Positions 24,711 through 33,717 are shown, numbered from the stretch's first letter. The stretch is DNA of 64,000 bases from Bacillota bacterium (GCA_023421675.1 JAEZTC010000007.1:54208-118207); one strand, 5' to 3'. Notes: generated from the sequence alone by a model not told the origin. Numbers and translations are program-made.

Positions 24711-25824
24711 TTTTTTTGCCCACCTTTCGGCTTAATTTGGAAAACGCTAAAATTAACGTTATAACAAAAAGGGTAGATAATATAAACAAATATACTATTT
24801 CAAGCATAAATGACTGTCTGCTTACCTCTGAAAAACCGATTACATTTTTTGATATGTCCTTAACATTCGTACCTCTGAGATAGCCATTCCCAATCATAAA
24901 TCCAAGGGGAAGTGGTAATTCATACTTCGCCGAATCATTAAAAAATATAAAATATGGAATTAGAACGCTGGATATACACAAAAATAAAGATATAACTGTT
25001 TTCTTTAAAGCAACTGAGACAAAGGATATTGCGCATGTAAATACCAAAAAGCCTGTTATCTTAATCACACAAATTAACAAATATGCTTTCTCTAAAGACA
25101 AATCATATTGTGAAGTTTTAAAAAATGGAATACTCTGAATAGGATAACTACCAAATGGCAATCCATATTTTATTTTGAAAAATAAATATTCAAGTATCAA
25201 AAAGCTTAATGCTGCAAATACGGTTATTACTCCTGCTGCAATTAGTTTGCTGACAGGAACCAGGATTTTACCTTTCTTACTTGTTATAATCAGGGGAATC
25301 ATATCTTTTTCATACTCTTTTGTAAATATAGGTGTAATAACGATGAGCAACAGTATTACTAAAATAATGTCAAGATTTTCATTAGAAAGCAAATTATCCC
25401 AACCATTAATATATAGAAAATATCTTTCAGTTGGATTTTGCTTTACGAATAAATATTGATCATATAATATTTTGAAAGCATCCGATTTCTTAAGCGAGCT
25501 ATCAATATTTTGGATTTTTAAAATATAGTCTTCTTCAGAAATTTTCCCATTTATATAGTTATTGTTAATATTATCTTTCTCGGAAGCTGCTCTATCTATT
25601 TTTAGCTTTTCACTTTCTATAAAATCTTCCTTATCATCTGTTAGCATTCCATTCACATGCATAAGGTATTCCTTATACAGAATTTTATTTTGTTCCGTAA
25701 TCTCAACGCTATAGCCACTTGATGAAAATAAAAAGACAAGCTTTATTAAAGCAAAAATTAATATAAAAAATATTGCCTTTTGCTTTACCAATGCTTTATA
25801 TAATTCACAAATTAATATTTTCAT
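24697..25824 (-). CDS. ABC-2 type permease subunit
   Basis: A 375-residue membrane protein: one N-terminal helix (AIFFILIFALIKLVFLF), about 100 charged extracytoplasmic residues, then five more helices. The segment TPIFTKEYEKDMIPLIITSKKGK is the coupling element between helices 2 and 3 seen in ABC-2/NatB-like permeases. It pairs with the upstream permease (20-base overlap) to form a heterodimeric exporter with the ATPase at 27052. Substrate unknown. It overlaps the downstream lipoprotein gene by 14 bases, supporting an operon. Confidence 0.82.
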   Translation of the reverse strand: MKILICELYKALVKQKAIFFILIFALIKLVFLFSSSGYSVEITEQNKILYKEYLMHVNGMLTDDKEDFIESEKLKIDRAASEKDNINNNYINGKISEEDYILKIQNIDSSLKKSDAFKILYDQYLFVKQNPTERYFLYINGWDNLLSNENLDIILVILLLIVITPIFTKEYEKDMIPLIITSKKGKILVPVSKLIAAGVITVFAALSFLILEYLFFKIKYGLPFGSYPIQSIPFFKTSQYDLSLEKAYLLICVIKITGFLVFTCAISFVSVALKKTVISLFLCISSVLIPYFIFFNDSAKYELPLPLGFMIGNGYLRGTNVKDISKNVIGFSEVSRQSFMLEIVYLFILSTLFVITLILAFSKLSRKVGKKIENI

Positions 25825-27055
25825 ATGCTGTATCCTTCTTCATTAATCTAAGATATAAAGTATGTTTTATCCTCGGGATAAATATATTTTTTCGGTTAAC
25901 TAGAACTATAAAAAAAGTAATAACCGCAGATAGAAGTATCAGATAAATTAATATAGCCGTATATTGAAAAATAGGTTCTCCAAATAAATTTACAACTTCA
26001 TATTTTTGAAATGGTTTCCTGCTTGAAAGGAGTGAAACCGGATTAATAACAGATAAAAGTTCTCTTAACTTATAAGACCCAAAATCATTGCTGCCTAAGC
26101 ATATAAAGATTGCTCCTGCTGAAAAGGCAAATGGCAGGAGTGATTCAGAGAAAACAGAAGAAAACAGAAGAATAATTACACCTAAACTTAAAAATACAAT
26201 AAGCTTTATACAATCAAGAAATATCACAAATTCCCATATTTTCATGGTAAACGGCGTAAATTGATAGCTTTGCATTGCATATACCGGAAGCCCATGTCCT
26301 AAAAGTTTAAAAAACACTGAAAAGCAGATATAGTCTAGTAAAAAGAACCAAACACATATTATTATTATATATAAAGCCGATGAAAAAATTTTTGCAGATA
26401 CAGTAGCTGTTTTACCATATTTGCAAGTAGACTGCATAACATGCATACCAGTTTCTTTTTCACTTGAGAAAACAGGTGCAAGTCCCAGTATTAAAAGCAG
26501 GATTATTAGTAGGGATGAAAAGTTATATTTAAAAAACTCTTCATACCCTTCAGTGTTATAAAACTCAGATATGCTTCTATTTGCATATACATTTACAATG
26601 TTACGGTTACTTTTTACTTCGAAGGCATTTTTATGATTTTTGAAAAATTGAATGTTTTGACGTGCCTTTGATATTACATTATCTAAGCTTCTTTCATAAT
26701 TATATGAATAATCTAAAGAATCGTATAATTCTTTAAACATGTTCATGTCGCCGAATATATAGCCCGTATATGTATTTGGCTGATTAGGTTTAGTGCTGAA
26801 ATTACCGGCATCCACTATTTTTTTTGAATTCTTATAGCCATTTATTACAAAGTTAATTTTACTTTCAGTGATTTTACCTGATGCGTTTTCATATGCCTTC
26901 CAGTAGCCTTGATAAACCGCACTATCTGCCTTGCCGCTTCTATTGAAGCAATCATTTACCTTGTATATATTAATCAGAGAAAAGACTAACAATGCTATAA
27001 TTATAGATTTCTTTCGAAATATTTTAATAAGCTCATACATTACAATTCTCATCAT
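25805..27055 (-). CDS. ABC-2 type permease subunit
   Basis: A 416-residue membrane protein with the same architecture as the next gene: an N-terminal helix, about 140 extracytoplasmic residues (YENASGKITESKINFVINGYKNSKK...), then five helices. The coupling segment APVFSSEKETGMHVMQSTCKYGKT is the ABC-2 hallmark. The start overlaps the ATPase gene by four bases (ATGA-type), so the two are translationally coupled. Its extra cytoplasmic tail (NRKNIFIPRIKHTLYLRLMKKD) overlaps the following gene's start. Confidence 0.82.
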   Translation of the reverse strand: MMRIVMYELIKIFRKKSIIIALLVFSLINIYKVNDCFNRSGKADSAVYQGYWKAYENASGKITESKINFVINGYKNSKKIVDAGNFSTKPNQPNTYTGYIFGDMNMFKELYDSLDYSYNYERSLDNVISKARQNIQFFKNHKNAFEVKSNRNIVNVYANRSISEFYNTEGYEEFFKYNFSSLLIILLLILGLAPVFSSEKETGMHVMQSTCKYGKTATVSAKIFSSALYIIIICVWFFLLDYICFSVFFKLLGHGLPVYAMQSYQFTPFTMKIWEFVIFLDCIKLIVFLSLGVIILLFSSVFSESLLPFAFSAGAIFICLGSNDFGSYKLRELLSVINPVSLLSSRKPFQKYEVVNLFGEPIFQYTAILIYLILLSAVITFFIVLVNRKNIFIPRIKHTLYLRLMKKDTAYENINL

Positions 27056-27921
27056 TTTTTGCTCTCCCTGAAATAATAAATATATACATCCTCCAAATTA
27101 GGATTAATATTTACAGCATCTGTCGTAGGAGGAGTATCATTTACTACTCTCAGAATGTACTTTTCACCATCAAATGCAGCATTACTGATATTATAATTTT
27201 CAAGGATACATGATACTTTATCTACAAGTGCATTAACAATCCACACCTTATCTTTGAGATCCTTCAGTAAATCGGTTGGCTTATTCTGAGAAATCATAAC
27301 CCCATTTTTTATAAGTATTACATCTTTAGCTATATATTCGACATCCGATACAATATGTGTCGCCAGAAGAACTATTTTAGTTGATGATAGCTTTGAAATT
27401 ATATTACGGAATCTAATTCTTTCTTTGGGATCCAATCCGGCTGTTGGCTCATCCAGAATAATTATATCCGGATCATTTAAAAGTGCCTGCGCTATCCCTA
27501 AGCGTTGTTTCATGCCGCCGGAATAAGCACCGATTTTTTTATTGCGTTCGTCCCAAAGGTTCATCATCTTTAAAAGATCGTCAGCTCTTGTTTCACTGTC
27601 TACTTTTGTCATGCCCTTAATAGCACACATGTATAACAAGAATTCCCGTGCTTTAAAGCTTTTATAAAATTGTGGGCTTTGGGGAAGATACCCTATCTTT
27701 TCTATGTACTTTTGACCAAGTTTTTTTATATTTATATCATTAAACTTGATTACTCCGGAATCAGGCTGTAAAATTCCTACGACCATATTTATAAGAGTAG
27801 TTTTCCCAGCGCCATTTGGTCCCAAAAGCCCATAAACTCCATTGTCCAAGGTAGCAGAAAAGCTGTCCAGCGCCTTTTTTTCTCCGAAAAGTTTTGTAAC
27901 CCCATTAATAGTCAATGTCAT
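27052..27921 (-). CDS. ABC transporter ATP-binding protein
   Basis: A 289-residue ATPase with all motifs: Walker A GPNGAGKT, Q-loop GYLPQSP, signature YSGGMKQRLGIAQALL, Walker B IIILDEPTAGLDP and switch His in LLATHIVSD. The family is the single-domain ATPase of ABC-2 exporters (NatA/BcrA-like). The C-terminal 60 residues (IVNALVDKVSCILENYNISNAAFDGEKYILRVVN...NLEDVYIYYF) form the accessory domain typical of that group. It drives the two permeases encoded just downstream. The frameshifted lipoprotein gene ends 33 bases upstream. Confidence 0.95.
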   Translation of the reverse strand: MTLTINGVTKLFGEKKALDSFSATLDNGVYGLLGPNGAGKTTLINMVVGILQPDSGVIKFNDINIKKLGQKYIEKIGYLPQSPQFYKSFKAREFLLYMCAIKGMTKVDSETRADDLLKMMNLWDERNKKIGAYSGGMKQRLGIAQALLNDPDIIILDEPTAGLDPKERIRFRNIISKLSSTKIVLLATHIVSDVEYIAKDVILIKNGVMISQNKPTDLLKDLKDKVWIVNALVDKVSCILENYNISNAAFDGEKYILRVVNDTPPTTDAVNINPNLEDVYIYYFRESKK

Positions 27922-27954
27922 AATGACGACCCCTTTTATAAAAACAGATATTAT

Positions 27955-28647
27955 TTACCTTAATGCATACTTATAAAGCTTCATCTCAGAATCCACCCTG
28001 CATACAGCGTAAATACCATTACCTGACTCATTGGCTATAAAGTCAAATATGCCGGAATCCTTGGATTCGAAAGTAAAATCAAATTCTTTTATTATTCTCC
28101 CTGTTTTAATGTCATAAGTTCTGAATCTGTAGATAGATTGCCCATTTTGCGGTTTGCCTGCTAAAATAGTAACAATAAAATTACCTTCATCCGAAATTAC
28201 AGCCCTCTGACTTTCATTGCAATCCTGCAAGCCGAATTCATTTAAAGTGTTTTGGGTATTATCTAATAAAAAAACCTTTCCAGAGGACTGTTTGCCCCTA
28301 TCTGCAAAAGCATCATAAAAGAAGGTCTTTCCGGTGATTTCTTGGATATTGTTATTAAGACCGTCATGTTCTTTATAAGTAACCTCACCACCATCAATAT
28401 TTACAACGCCTAAAGCAGTAGGCTGTATATCGTTACTTATGTATGTATTGCCAACAAAAGCAATCTTTTTATCACCTTTAACAAATGATAGATTTGGGAA
28501 AAAAGATAATTGGTTTAAATGATTTTGTTCCGTTTCATAAATCTTTTTCTTATTATTCAGGTTTAAATCACACGTATAAATAGCAGTTTTCGATGTAGTC
28601 TCTACATATGCCAACATACTCATATCATTGGATACGGCAGGATACAA
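27955..28647 (-). pseudogene. Frameshifted lipoprotein gene, 3' part
   Basis: This frame encodes a beta-propeller-like C-terminal part (MYPAVSNDMSMLAYVETTSKTAIYTCDLN..., then KKIAFVGNTYISNDIQPTALGVVNIDGGEV). It has no RBS before its first possible start (a TTG). Read further upstream, the same frame stays open through KGKIDLTQIVRNTHLYPAVSND and meets the end of the lipoprotein frame at 28677. Restoring one A in the CCAAAGGAAAG stretch (about 28681-28691) would join them into one protein of about 405 residues. Confidence 0.75.
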
Positions 28648-28676
28648 ATGAGTATTTCTTACTATTTGGGTTAAAT

Positions 28677-29171
28677 CTATCTTTCCTTTGGATTTAGTTC
28701 ACTGTCATATAAGTGATATATTACTTCCTTATCATTGGAAAACGCAGTTTCTTCTATAACGTAAAAGCCTTTAGCTAATGGCATAAATCTATACAAAGGA
28801 CTCGCCTTTTCAAAAGATATTTGCTTTTCTATATTTCCTTTGTTTATATTGAAGATTTTAACGGTAAACTTTTTGTTTGGTTCATTCGAATCTCTGTTAT
28901 CAGCCGCTATAAATAATCTATCTTTATCAAGATTATGTATAAAATCTATATGCTCATTTTGACTAAAAACTAATTTAGTTATGTCATAAGTTTCATTATT
29001 TATCTTCACGCCGTAAGTGTTTTTATTAAGTGTTTCATTATATTCATTAGCTGTAGGCTTGCTGTCTGGTTTTCCCATGGTGCTGCCAGCTGATCTTTCA
29101 GCACTGCTGTCACATGCACTTGTGGTTACAAGCAGCAATGCCAGTATAACTAATGCTAGTTTGTTCCTCAT
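28677..29171 (-). pseudogene. Frameshifted lipoprotein gene, 5' part
   Basis: Signal peptide MRNKLALVILALLLVTTSAC ends in a lipobox (Cys20), then a polar linker and the first propeller blades (FIHNLDKDRLFIAADNRDSNEPNKKFTVKIFNINKG). It stops at TAG after DSELNPKER, where the +/-1 frame continues as NPKGKIDLTQIV. A truncated lipoprotein could still be made. It lies six bases after the stop of the upstream lipoprotein gene, so it belongs to the exporter operon. The break may be a real mutation, an on/off slip or a sequencing error. Confidence 0.75.
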
Positions 29172-29177
29172 AAAGAG

Positions 29178-30194
29178 CTACTCCTTTATAACTAATAATC
29201 TGCAGTTTGTTTGTACCACAGGATTTTGAGGCTTAACATAATCATTCCCTACAGGCACAGATATAGTAGATAGAGTGTAACTTCCTGTGAGTCCTTTGGT
29301 ATCTATACAAAAATCCTGACTTGACAGCATACCTTTTTTAAGCTGCATTTCAAGATAGTCTTGCCCCTCAAATGTTTTCACAGGCTTGTTATCAATGAAT
29401 ACTGTGGTTCTATAGCTTGCATCCTCCGGGCCACAGAAGCCCTCAAGTTTCAAATTTAGATTCGAACCCTTCGTTATCTCAATTTTTGTTTGTTTGTAAT
29501 CATCCTTATATATCAGATGAAATAAATGCGCTCCGTTTGGAACGTACTCATTTTTGTTATCCTTACTTTGAGAAAGATATTCCTTTTTAATTTCATCATT
29601 AACCATCTGAGTCGAATACTTGCTATTAACTTTTAAGATTGGACTTTTTACTGATTCAAGGTATTTCAAAGTAACAGGAAGAACCTGCGACAAAGTATGA
29701 TTGTTTCCAAATGTAGGATTTGGAATATCGGAGGCTGGCATAAACGAAGGATTAAGCAAGGTGACGGCATATAGACCATACACATTATCTTTTTCTCCTA
29801 TAGTTGGGTTTAAAGAAACTTTAAACTTAATTTTATCTTTTCGCGAAACGCTAAATTGGTGCATTATTTCTTCAGTGCTTTCATCATCAATTTTATAGGC
29901 TTGAGGTATTCCGTCTATAAATATCATAAATCCCAACTTACAATCTACATTCCCTGTATTTTCATACAAATACTCTCTTTCTATTAGCTTTCCTGTATAT
30001 GTCAATTTATCTACAGGATTTACCGGTCCAAATCCGAAACCAACACTATCGCTCTCTTCTTCACTACTAAAATCAAACGGATTGGAGACCGTTTTTGAAG
30101 GTTTATCATAGCTATTACTTCCATTACTTGTGCAAGATGAAAGTAATAAGGACATTATAATAATAGCACAGCAAATTATGAGTACTCTTTTCAT
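29178..30194 (-). CDS. Large lipoprotein, first gene of the ABC exporter operon
   Basis: A 338-residue protein with signal peptide and lipobox (ending LLLSSC, Cys21). After a Ser/Asp/Glu-rich linker come two beta-rich domains of similar layout: LGFMIFIDGIPQAYKIDDES... and SYRTTVFIDNKPVKTFEGQDYLEMQLKKG. Both have the FIDGxP/FIDNKP turn, suggesting an Ig-like or C2-like repeat. It might capture the exported molecule at the surface or form a shell around the transporter. I recognise no family. Six bases separate it from the next lipoprotein gene. Confidence 0.8.
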   Translation of the reverse strand: MKRVLIICCAIIIMSLLLSSCTSNGSNSYDKPSKTVSNPFDFSSEEESDSVGFGFGPVNPVDKLTYTGKLIEREYLYENTGNVDCKLGFMIFIDGIPQAYKIDDESTEEIMHQFSVSRKDKIKFKVSLNPTIGEKDNVYGLYAVTLLNPSFMPASDIPNPTFGNNHTLSQVLPVTLKYLESVKSPILKVNSKYSTQMVNDEIKKEYLSQSKDNKNEYVPNGAHLFHLIYKDDYKQTKIEITKGSNLNLKLEGFCGPEDASYRTTVFIDNKPVKTFEGQDYLEMQLKKGMLSSQDFCIDTKGLTGSYTLSTISVPVGNDYVKPQNPVVQTNCRLLVIKE

Positions 30195-30225
30195 TAATTA
30201 TATCTCCTCGACAATACTAAAATTT

Positions 30226-30290
30226 AAAAATATTATTAAAACTACGCTAAGCCTGATATGGTTAACCATTACAGGCTTAGCGTAGTTTTA
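30226..30290 (-). terminator. Strong terminator after the broken secreted-protein gene
   Basis: AAAACTACGCTAAGCCTG pairs with CAGGCTTAGCGTAGTTTT (18 perfect pairs, loop about 17 bases) at 30238-30290, followed on the minus strand by AATAATATTTTT. Confidence 0.85.
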
Positions 30291-30310
30291 TTACTTAATA
30301 AAGTTAGCTA

Positions 30311-30661
30311 TTAGAGTGTTTGAGAAACAACGTTATATTTTACATACGAAGACTGTCCTCTGACTTCATGAGTTCCATAAACTCTGACTCTATAACCACC
30401 GCCGATATAGTCAGAGGCCGACGCATAATTAGTGTTATAGTTGGTTTGAGACTTTGAGGATATAACGGAACCCGAATCATAATTCTGACACTGGCCATTG
30501 ACATAAATTACAGGTGCACTGCTAGGTACATCTGTATTTGCCCACCACCCTCCATTATCACAGTCTGCTGCTACAAGACCGTGCATTTGACCCCAGGGTG
30601 TAGAAAGATAAACATCAGAGGTAGAAACAGGAGATGCAAATGCTAAGCCTGATAATATGGA
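30311..30661 (-). pseudogene. Small secreted protein gene with stop codon in the signal peptide
   Basis: The intact part encodes about 115 codons ending SSYVKYNVVSQTL, with SILSGLAFASPVSTSDVYLSTPWGQMHGLVAADCDNGGWW at its N-terminal side. ILSGLAFA-SP looks like the end of a Sec signal peptide with cleavage after AFA. Directly upstream in the same frame, KLKNKFT... (a typical basic N-region) is interrupted by TAA at 30662-30664, and no start codon exists between that stop and the ATG of MHG. The mature part is Gly/Tyr/Ser-rich with two Cys, possibly an extracellular or bacteriocin-like peptide. No family recognised. A consensus promoter is intact. Confidence 0.6.
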
Positions 30662-30748
30662 TTACTGATATCCCATTGTAAACTTATTTTTTAATTTCGT
30701 TACAATTCGACCCTTTATTTACAATATTATCATGCACGATATGTGTTT

Positions 30749-30777
30749 ATCATACAATATAATTCTTTAATTGTCAA
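30749..30777 (-). promoter_or_regulatory. Consensus sigma-A promoter
   Basis: On the minus strand TTGACA (30772-30777), 17 bases, TATGAT (30749-30754). Start of transcription near 30742, about 80 bases before the broken signal-peptide region. Confidence 0.75.
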
Positions 30778-30797
30778 TAAGTGGCATATAAATAATT

Positions 30798-30842
30798 GGA
30801 TATTTTAAAAAAAGAGATATGGTTTCCCATATCTCTTTTCCT
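30798..30842 (-). terminator. Terminator of the CAP/SH3b gene
   Basis: AAAGAGATATGG pairs with CCATATCTCTTT around a short loop (about 30811-30839), followed on the minus strand by TTTTTTTAAAATATCC. Confidence 0.9.
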
Positions 30843-30852
30843 ACCAGGTTAA

Positions 30853-31683
30853 TTATTTCCCTATAAACATCTGAACAAACATTTTTCCGTATGTCGGACT
30901 GCTTACAATTCCAATTCCAGTGTAATTATAGCTTGAATTCATTATATTTGCCTTATGTCCTGATGAATTCATCCATGCATCGAATGCAGCCTGTACTGTC
31001 TGATTTCCTGCAATGTTTTCTCCTGCAGTCTTGAATGTTACACCAAACTGTCTCATCATATCAAATGGTGATCCATAGGTCGGTGACTGATGTGAGAAAT
31101 AATTATTGTTAACCATATCCTGTGCTTTAGCTCTTGCGGTCTTTTGAAGAGTTGCATCAAAGGCTAATGGACCTGCTCCTGCACTTGCCCTTGCCTTATT
31201 TACAAGATTCAGCATTGCTTGCTCATCGGCTGATACGCCCGCAGGAGGAGTGGTTGTCCCAGGTGTAGGTGTTGATGGCGCTGGTGTTGATGGTGTTGGT
31301 GTTTTTGGAACACTTGGGGTTGGTGCAGGAGTTGGTGTTGGTTTTGGTGCCGGAGCAGGTGTAGTTGTTGATGCTACCTTTAAATATTTACTTGAGGCTG
31401 CACCCACACATCCCTTGTTTGGTTCATAAATTGCGTACCAGTCACCAAGTTTTCCAAATATCTTGACTGTGGCCCATTGTTTAAGTACACACACTACAGG
31501 ATAATTCGTTGACGGTCCTTGTCTGACATTCAATCCTGGTGAGGTAACTACTGCTGTAACATAATCCACCCTCTGAAAATAGGGAGCAGCTTCCACGGTG
31601 TTATTTTTAACAATTCCCGTGAAAGTGAATGCCATCGTCAGTACGATGGAAAGTGCAAGTACTAAGGCAATCCTTCTTTTCAT
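30853..31683 (-). CDS. Secreted SH3b-CAP (SCP/YkwD-like) protein
   Basis: A 276-residue exported protein. Signal peptide about residues 1-32 (VLALSIVLTMAFTFTGIVKNNTVEAA). Then an SH3b domain (VTSPGLNVRQGPSTNYPVVCVLKQWATVKIFGKLGDWYAIYEPNKGCVGAASSKYLK), a Pro/Thr linker of about 45 residues, and a CAP domain (EQAMLNLVNKARASAGAGPLAFDATLQKTARAKAQDMVNNNYFSHQSPTYGSPFDMMRQFG, GENIAGNQTVQAAFDAWMNSSGHKANIMNSSYNYTGIGI). The CAP His/Glu residues are present. Family members occur in spore assembly and cell walls. Catalysis is not established. RBS GGAGGGATTAC. Confidence 0.93.
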   Translation of the reverse strand: MKRRIALVLALSIVLTMAFTFTGIVKNNTVEAAPYFQRVDYVTAVVTSPGLNVRQGPSTNYPVVCVLKQWATVKIFGKLGDWYAIYEPNKGCVGAASSKYLKVASTTTPAPAPKPTPTPAPTPSVPKTPTPSTPAPSTPTPGTTTPPAGVSADEQAMLNLVNKARASAGAGPLAFDATLQKTARAKAQDMVNNNYFSHQSPTYGSPFDMMRQFGVTFKTAGENIAGNQTVQAAFDAWMNSSGHKANIMNSSYNYTGIGIVSSPTYGKMFVQMFIGK

Positions 31684-31888
31684 GTAATCCCTCCATAATC
31701 AGCTGCTAAATTTAATTAAATTTTGCACCGTTTGAGATGAAAACATGATAAACCTATAAATCTGACCTTTTGGGTGTAATTGGCCTGTTTATCAGATTTA
31801 TCACAAATTACATTTTCAATCTCTTTGATAATAGTATTAACAAAATTGTTATAATTATTTACTAAAGTAAAGATAAGTTTATTTTTTG
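31684..31888. other. Non-coding DNA upstream of the CAP/SH3b gene
   Basis: The interval holds the 5' side of the CAP/SH3b gene. A TTTTGCACCGTTTGAG stretch and AT-rich sequence are present, but I found no clear consensus promoter and no ORF. The palindromic repeat at 31889-31998 and the proS terminator follow. Confidence 0.3.
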
Positions 31889-31998
31889 ACAGCCCCTTGG
31901 GTAACCCCCCGTAGCCCCCCTGTTAGGGGGGCACAAAAGCAAAAAGGGTCTTAGGCTCCCCTAACAGGGGAGCTGTCCGTAGGACTGAGGGGTTATGC
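31889..31998. repeat. GC-rich palindromic repeat element
   Basis: About 110 bases, clearly G/C-rich against AT-rich surroundings. It has two perfect hairpins, GCCCCCCT/AGGGGGGC and GCTCCCCT/AGGGGAGC, and outer arms GACAGC/GCTGTC. The ending CTGTCCGTAGGACTGAGGGGTT resembles a palindromic element I recall as dispersed in clostridial genomes. It lies between the CAP gene and proS and carries no ORF. Confidence 0.6.
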
Positions 31999-32039
31999 GA
32001 AGCATTTATAAAGGAGAGGCTAATGTCTTCTACCTTAAG

Positions 32040-32080
32040 AACATAAAAATAACGTCAACCATAATAATGATTGACGTCTA
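32040..32080 (-). terminator. Terminator of proS
   Basis: ACGTCAA and TTGACGT arms (32051-32076) with a 12-base loop, followed on the minus strand by TATTTTTATG, just beyond the proS stop. Confidence 0.75.
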
Positions 32081-32108
32081 AAAATTCTTCATATTTTATT
32101 GTTTTATC

Positions 32109-33545
32109 TTAGTACGCCTTACCCCAGTAGAGCATCTTGTCAGCAGGCTTACCGCAGCAAACACAATGATCTGAAATCTTTTCCTGCTCAAAAGGAATAC
32201 ACCTTGAGGTTGCGCCGGTTTTCTCCTTGATCTTGTCTTCACATTCCTGGCTGCCGCACCACATTGCCTTTACAAACCCTGGAGTTTCATTGACTATCCT
32301 TTCAAACTCCTCCATGGATGCAGCTTTGTAAGTCTTGCTGTCTCTGTGGTTTCTGGCTTTTTCAAGAAGTCCGCTTTGTATTTCTGCAAGTACTTCCTTA
32401 ACCTTTTCTTCAAGCTCGTCAAGTGAAATAAATATCTTTTCACCGTTATCACGCCTTACAAGAACCGCCTGATTTTTCTCAATATCCTTAGGTCCTATTT
32501 CAAGGCGGAGCGGTACACCCTTCATTTCATATTCGCTGAACTTCCAGCCAGGCATCTTGTCACTGTCATCCATCTTAACCCTTGCGAAGGCAGCAAGTCT
32601 GTTCTTGATTTCATTTGCCTTATCAAGTACGCCTTCCTTATGCTGGGCAATAGGAATTATAACAAGCTGAGTCGGCGCTACCATTGGAGGTAAAACAAGT
32701 CCGTTATCATCCCCGTGAACCATTATTATTGCCCCGACTAGTCTGGTTGTGACACCCCATGAGGTTTGATGAACATATTTCAGTTGGTTGTCCCTATCTG
32801 TGTATTGAATGTCAAAAGCATGGGCGAAGCCATCCCCGAAATTATGAGATGTCCCCGACTGTAGCGCTTTACCGTCGTGCATGAGGCTTTCTATTGTATA
32901 AGTTTCCTTTGCACCTGCGAATTTTTCCTTATCTGTCTTCCTTCCCTTAACCACAGGGATGGCAAGTATCTGTTCGCAAAAATCAGCATAAACATTAAGC
33001 ATACGTATAGTTTCTTCCTGTGCTTCTTCTGCTGTAGCATGAGCCGTGTGGCCTTCCTGCCATAAGAACTCGGTAGTTCTCAAAAACGGACGTGTTGTTT
33101 TCTCCCAACGTACAACTGAACACCATTGGTTATAAAGCTTTGGAAGATCCCTATAGGAATGAATAATATTTGCATAATGGTCACAAAACAGTGTTTCAGA
33201 GGTAGGACGTACACAAAGCTTTTCTGTAAGCTTTTCCGAGCCCCCATGGGTAACCCATGCAACCTCCGGTGCAAAGCCTTCTACGTGTTCCTTTTCCTTT
33301 TGAAGCAGGCTTTCTGGAATAAACATAGGCATATATACATTTTCATGTCCTGTAGCCTTAAACCTTGCATCAAGGTTTTTCTGTATGTTCTCCCAGATTG
33401 CATATCCGTATGGACGGATTATCATACATCCTCTAACACTTGAATATTCAATCAGTTCCGCCTTTTTAACTACATCGGTATACCATTGTGCAAAGTCCAC
33501 ATTCATTGAAGTTATATCTTCAACCAGTTTCTTTTCATTTGCCAT
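32109..33545 (-). CDS. proS: Prolyl-tRNA synthetase, archaeal/eukaryotic-type
   Basis: A 478-residue class II synthetase of the short ProS type without the bacterial editing insert. ADFAQWYTDVVKKAELIEY-like N-terminus, motif 1 RGCMIIRPYGYAIWENIQ, FLRTTEFLWQEGHTAHAT (motif 2 RTTEFLWQEGH), GTSHNFGDGFAHAF and motif 3-type LRLEIGPKD. The C-terminal zinc-ribbon tail (CGSQECEDKIKEKTGATSRCIPFEQEKISDHCVCCGKPADKMLYWGKAY) is typical. Start ATG at 33545 follows TTAGGAGGGCTTGTT; 35 more in-frame codons upstream lack an RBS. Expression is controlled by the upstream T-box. Confidence 0.96.
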   Translation of the reverse strand: MANEKKLVEDITSMNVDFAQWYTDVVKKAELIEYSSVRGCMIIRPYGYAIWENIQKNLDARFKATGHENVYMPMFIPESLLQKEKEHVEGFAPEVAWVTHGGSEKLTEKLCVRPTSETLFCDHYANIIHSYRDLPKLYNQWCSVVRWEKTTRPFLRTTEFLWQEGHTAHATAEEAQEETIRMLNVYADFCEQILAIPVVKGRKTDKEKFAGAKETYTIESLMHDGKALQSGTSHNFGDGFAHAFDIQYTDRDNQLKYVHQTSWGVTTRLVGAIIMVHGDDNGLVLPPMVAPTQLVIIPIAQHKEGVLDKANEIKNRLAAFARVKMDDSDKMPGWKFSEYEMKGVPLRLEIGPKDIEKNQAVLVRRDNGEKIFISLDELEEKVKEVLAEIQSGLLEKARNHRDSKTYKAASMEEFERIVNETPGFVKAMWCGSQECEDKIKEKTGATSRCIPFEQEKISDHCVCCGKPADKMLYWGKAY

Positions 33546-33595
33546 AACAAGCCCTCCTAAATATATTTTAATTTTTATAATATTTATACTTCCTT

Positions 33596-33717
33596 GAAAA
33601 ATGTCAGAAACGAGCAGTGCAAGGAAGCTGAGACTTGATACCCGGAGCATATTTTTTACGTTAGGATATCTTACTTTATAGCTCCCACAATGCGACGTTT
33701 ATCACATTCTCCTTCTC
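33596..33717. repeat. Tandem repeat unit 1 in the proS leader
   Basis: About 122 bases from GAAAAATGTCAGAAACGAGC to CACATTCTCCTTC. Its two ends are imperfect inverted repeats (GAAAAATGTCAGAAACGAGCAG against the reverse of GTTTATCACATTCTC), so the unit can fold into a long hairpin. It is in direct tandem with unit 2. It lies between the T-box terminator and the proS start. Confidence 0.75.
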
